Positions 62,157-64,000 of a stretch of DNA of 64,000 nucleotides are shown here, piece by piece (position 1 is the first letter of the stretch; each line of letters begins with the position of its first letter). Both the position numbers and the translations under genes were made by a program. This DNA comes from Prosthecobacter sp. (GTDB lineage Bacteria; Verrucomicrobiota; Verrucomicrobiia; Verrucomicrobiales; Verrucomicrobiaceae), in NCBI RefSeq assembly GCF_014879935.1, contig NZ_JACSRD010000146.1, positions 124,001 through 188,000 of the forward strand, written 5' to 3'. The notes under the pieces were generated by a model. It searched no databases. It was not told the origin of the DNA and saw only the letters and a program-made list of their open reading frames with translations.

Positions 62157-64000
62157 ATGAAACTCATCTGCTTCATTCTCGCCCTGCTTGCCGCTCCGGC
62201 CTTCGCCTTCCTCAGCGAGACAGACACCACCTTCTACGGCAAGGTCATCCACCGCGGCGCGGGAGAGCCTTACCTGCTCACCAGCGGCACACTCATCTGG
62301 AAGGTCACGCCTGCCAGCGGCGGTGCGCCCTTCATCGCACGCAGCGACCTCGCTCCGCTGAAGAATGGCGAATTCTCGTATCAAATCCGCCTGCCTCAGC
62401 GCATCGCCATCGGCAGCCTCTCCGTCACCTCGGAGCTCGACGGCCTCTTGATCCAAAACGACAACGCCTCGCGCTTTCAAAACGTCGAGATCACCATCGA
62501 CGGCCATGCCGCCGTGCTTGTCGATCCCGCGAAGACCTCCTTCGATGCCATCGCGCCGCAGCGCGGCCTCTTTCGTCGTGCGGACCTGCTCGTCGATTTT
62601 CCGCTGCCGGACAGCGACTACGACGGCATGGCCGACTGGTGGGAGATCAAATACGGCCTCGATAAGCTCCTCGATGACGCCGCGCTCGACCCCGATGGCG
62701 ATGGCATCACGAACATCGCCGAATACCGTGCTGGTTCCGATCCGAACCACGCGAACGTGATTCCGCGAGTCGGTGCCCTGGCTGTGCTCACTGTGCCGAA
62801 TGGCGGTGGCGCTGCGTTTCTGGCCACGGTGGCCGATTCGGACAGCAATCCTGGGCAGATCGCTTGGACGCTAGGCAGCCTGCCCGCAGGCATCAGCGCG
62901 AGGGTGGTTGGTTTGCAGAAAGACGGCCGTGCCCTGACGCCGGGTGGCACCTTCACCCAGGCCGATGTGGATGCCGGACGTGTGATCTTCATGCACGATG
63001 GCACCACCTCCGTGGCGACTGACGCCGCGATCACTCTTGGGATGCGTGATGAGAACGTGGAGCACAGCACCAGTGTCGAACTGCCGCTGAGCGTGGCGAA
63101 CTTGGCCGATCTGCTTGCCGTCTGGAGCCTGCCCGCACCTGCATTCGGAGAGCCCACAAGGGTCGCCCATGACGCATCACGTGGCACGGGCAGCGTGCTT
63201 CGCTCACCCTCAGGGCCGTCCACTGCAGTTGAAGCCCTTCCCAGCAATGCTTATCCGGGTTTTGTGAACTCATTCGGTGCTGATCTGCCGCGTCTGCTGG
63301 TCGGTTCGCCTCAGGACGACACGTTGCTCGGCTCGGGTGAGGCGGACTGGATTGCCGGCGGGGCAGGGAACGACACCTTGCGTGGCTATGCGGGCGTCGA
63401 TCGTTTCATCATCAACGCTGGCGGCGGCACGGACACAATCGTCGATTTCCAGGGCGATGTGCTCGATCTTTCGCGGGTGCTCGTGCCTGTTCCCGGCAAA
63501 TTCCTGACTGACTATCTCACGGTGGCGACTGACACTGGAGACACGGTCATTGCCGTTGATGCGAATGCTGATCAAGCTGGCGGCCCAGATGCGACGGTGC
63601 GCATCAAAGGCCAGGTTCTCACGCAGGACAGCATTGAGGATCTCTGGGACGCAGGCCAGATCACCAGCGGTGCCATTGTGCCGCGCACCACGTTGTTCAT
63701 CACCGCGTCGGACGCGGCAGAGGAGAACCGTACGCCCGGAAAATTTGTCCTGCGCCGCCGTGGCGATGCCTCAACCGCGCTCGTCCTGACCGTGGGCATC
63801 ACCGGCACGGCGTCAGCCGGCGTCGATTACGTCGCCATACCCGCGACGGTCACCTTCACGGCGGGTCAGAAGTTGGTCGAGCTGCCAATCATCCCGCTGG
63901 AGGACGACTTGAAAGAAGCTGTGGAGACCGTGCAGATGACGCTGCCATCCGCTCCTGGATACGTGCTTGGCGGTGTCACCGCGAGCGCCAGCCTCACGGA
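62157..64000 (+). CDS. Secreted Ca-binding protein with Calx-beta and hemolysin-type repeat (partial)
   Basis: The frame from ATG 62157 is open to the right edge (614 codons seen). Signal peptide about 1-18. A thrombospondin type 3-like segment lies near 160-200 (DSDYDGMADWWEIKYGL, DPDGDGITNIAEYRAGSDPN). A cadherin/CSPG-like repeat is at about 200-320, an RTX-type repeat GGAGNDTLRGYAGVDRF at about 400-416, and a Calx-beta domain begins about 520 (RRRGDASTALVLTVGITGTASAGVDY). RTX and Calx-beta parts bind calcium, and this combination is common in large surface or type I-secreted proteins. It follows the giant gene by 15 bp; the end is unknown. Confidence 0.85.
   Translation, partial: MKLICFILALLAAPAFAFLSETDTTFYGKVIHRGAGEPYLLTSGTLIWKVTPASGGAPFIARSDLAPLKNGEFSYQIRLPQRIAIGSLSVTSELDGLLIQNDNASRFQNVEITIDGHAAVLVDPAKTSFDAIAPQRGLFRRADLLVDFPLPDSDYDGMADWWEIKYGLDKLLDDAALDPDGDGITNIAEYRAGSDPNHANVIPRVGALAVLTVPNGGGAAFLATVADSDSNPGQIAWTLGSLPAGISARVVGLQKDGRALTPGGTFTQADVDAGRVIFMHDGTTSVATDAAITLGMRDENVEHSTSVELPLSVANLADLLAVWSLPAPAFGEPTRVAHDASRGTGSVLRSPSGPSTAVEALPSNAYPGFVNSFGADLPRLLVGSPQDDTLLGSGEADWIAGGAGNDTLRGYAGVDRFIINAGGGTDTIVDFQGDVLDLSRVLVPVPGKFLTDYLTVATDTGDTVIAVDANADQAGGPDATVRIKGQVLTQDSIEDLWDAGQITSGAIVPRTTLFITASDAAEENRTPGKFVLRRRGDASTALVLTVGITGTASAGVDYVAIPATVTFTAGQKLVELPIIPLEDDLKEAVETVQMTLPSAPGYVLGGVTASASLT

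Overview
This window is most likely chromosomal DNA from a member of the Verrucomicrobiota, probably close to Prosthecobacter or Verrucomicrobium. The assignment rests on gene content: a 50-residue small basic protein typical of the Chlamydiae/Verrucomicrobia group (22773-22925), an ECF sigma factor translationally coupled to a large Ser/Thr kinase, very large secreted proteins with FG-GAP, IPT, EF-hand and Calx-beta modules, and high GC. No rRNA, tRNA or CRISPR array was seen.

Left part (1-10.8 kb): housekeeping and cell-envelope genes. These are comF (cut by the window edge), purT, a 5'-damaged methyltransferase, a SirB1-like protein, a membrane-anchored TPR-type protein, mtnP, a small lipoprotein, maf, a von Willebrand A protein and an rlhA-like U32 gene. 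The U32 gene carries two copies of a 17-bp palindrome in an apparent linker.

10.8-18.0 kb: an atypical, partly AT-rich surface-glycan locus. A tight five-gene operon on the minus strand runs from a GT-A type transferase through a GT32 enzyme, a sulfotransferase and an unrecognised probable glycosyltransferase to an APS kinase. Two small exported or anchored proteins lie upstream. A divergent paralogue of the unrecognised transferase sits on the other strand. The set suggests local PAPS supply and sulfation of a glycan.

18-36.3 kb: mostly housekeeping. It holds a nuoG with no other nuo genes nearby, a lipid kinase, an RsuA-type pseudouridine synthase, gatB, an IlvD-family dehydratase, two outer-membrane barrel paralogues with clear terminators, a metzincin-like protease, bioF, lexA with a palindromic operator just upstream of its start, an M32 carboxypeptidase and a VapBC-like pair whose 57-residue antitoxin is easily missed.

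36.3-39.6 kb: a 3.3-kb islet (orphan antitoxin, ParA, a probable ParA partner and several unknown small genes), edged by inverted copies of a short GAATGACGAA-type repeat. It separates a full-length aldehyde dehydrogenase from a half-length one lacking the catalytic half. Together these two match the architecture of an ALDH16-type enzyme.

41-64 kb: secreted and surface proteins. A YHYH protein is followed, all on the plus strand, by an ECF sigma factor, a Ser/Thr kinase, a 14-repeat FG-GAP/IPT protein, and an apparent operon of four secreted proteins that includes a 3149-residue giant and a Ca-binding/Calx-beta protein running off the right edge. The FG-GAP gene and the secreted operon share an identical bipartite upstream motif (GGTAACA, 14 nt, GTGTGGATGGCG), which could be the promoter read by the neighbouring sigma factor.
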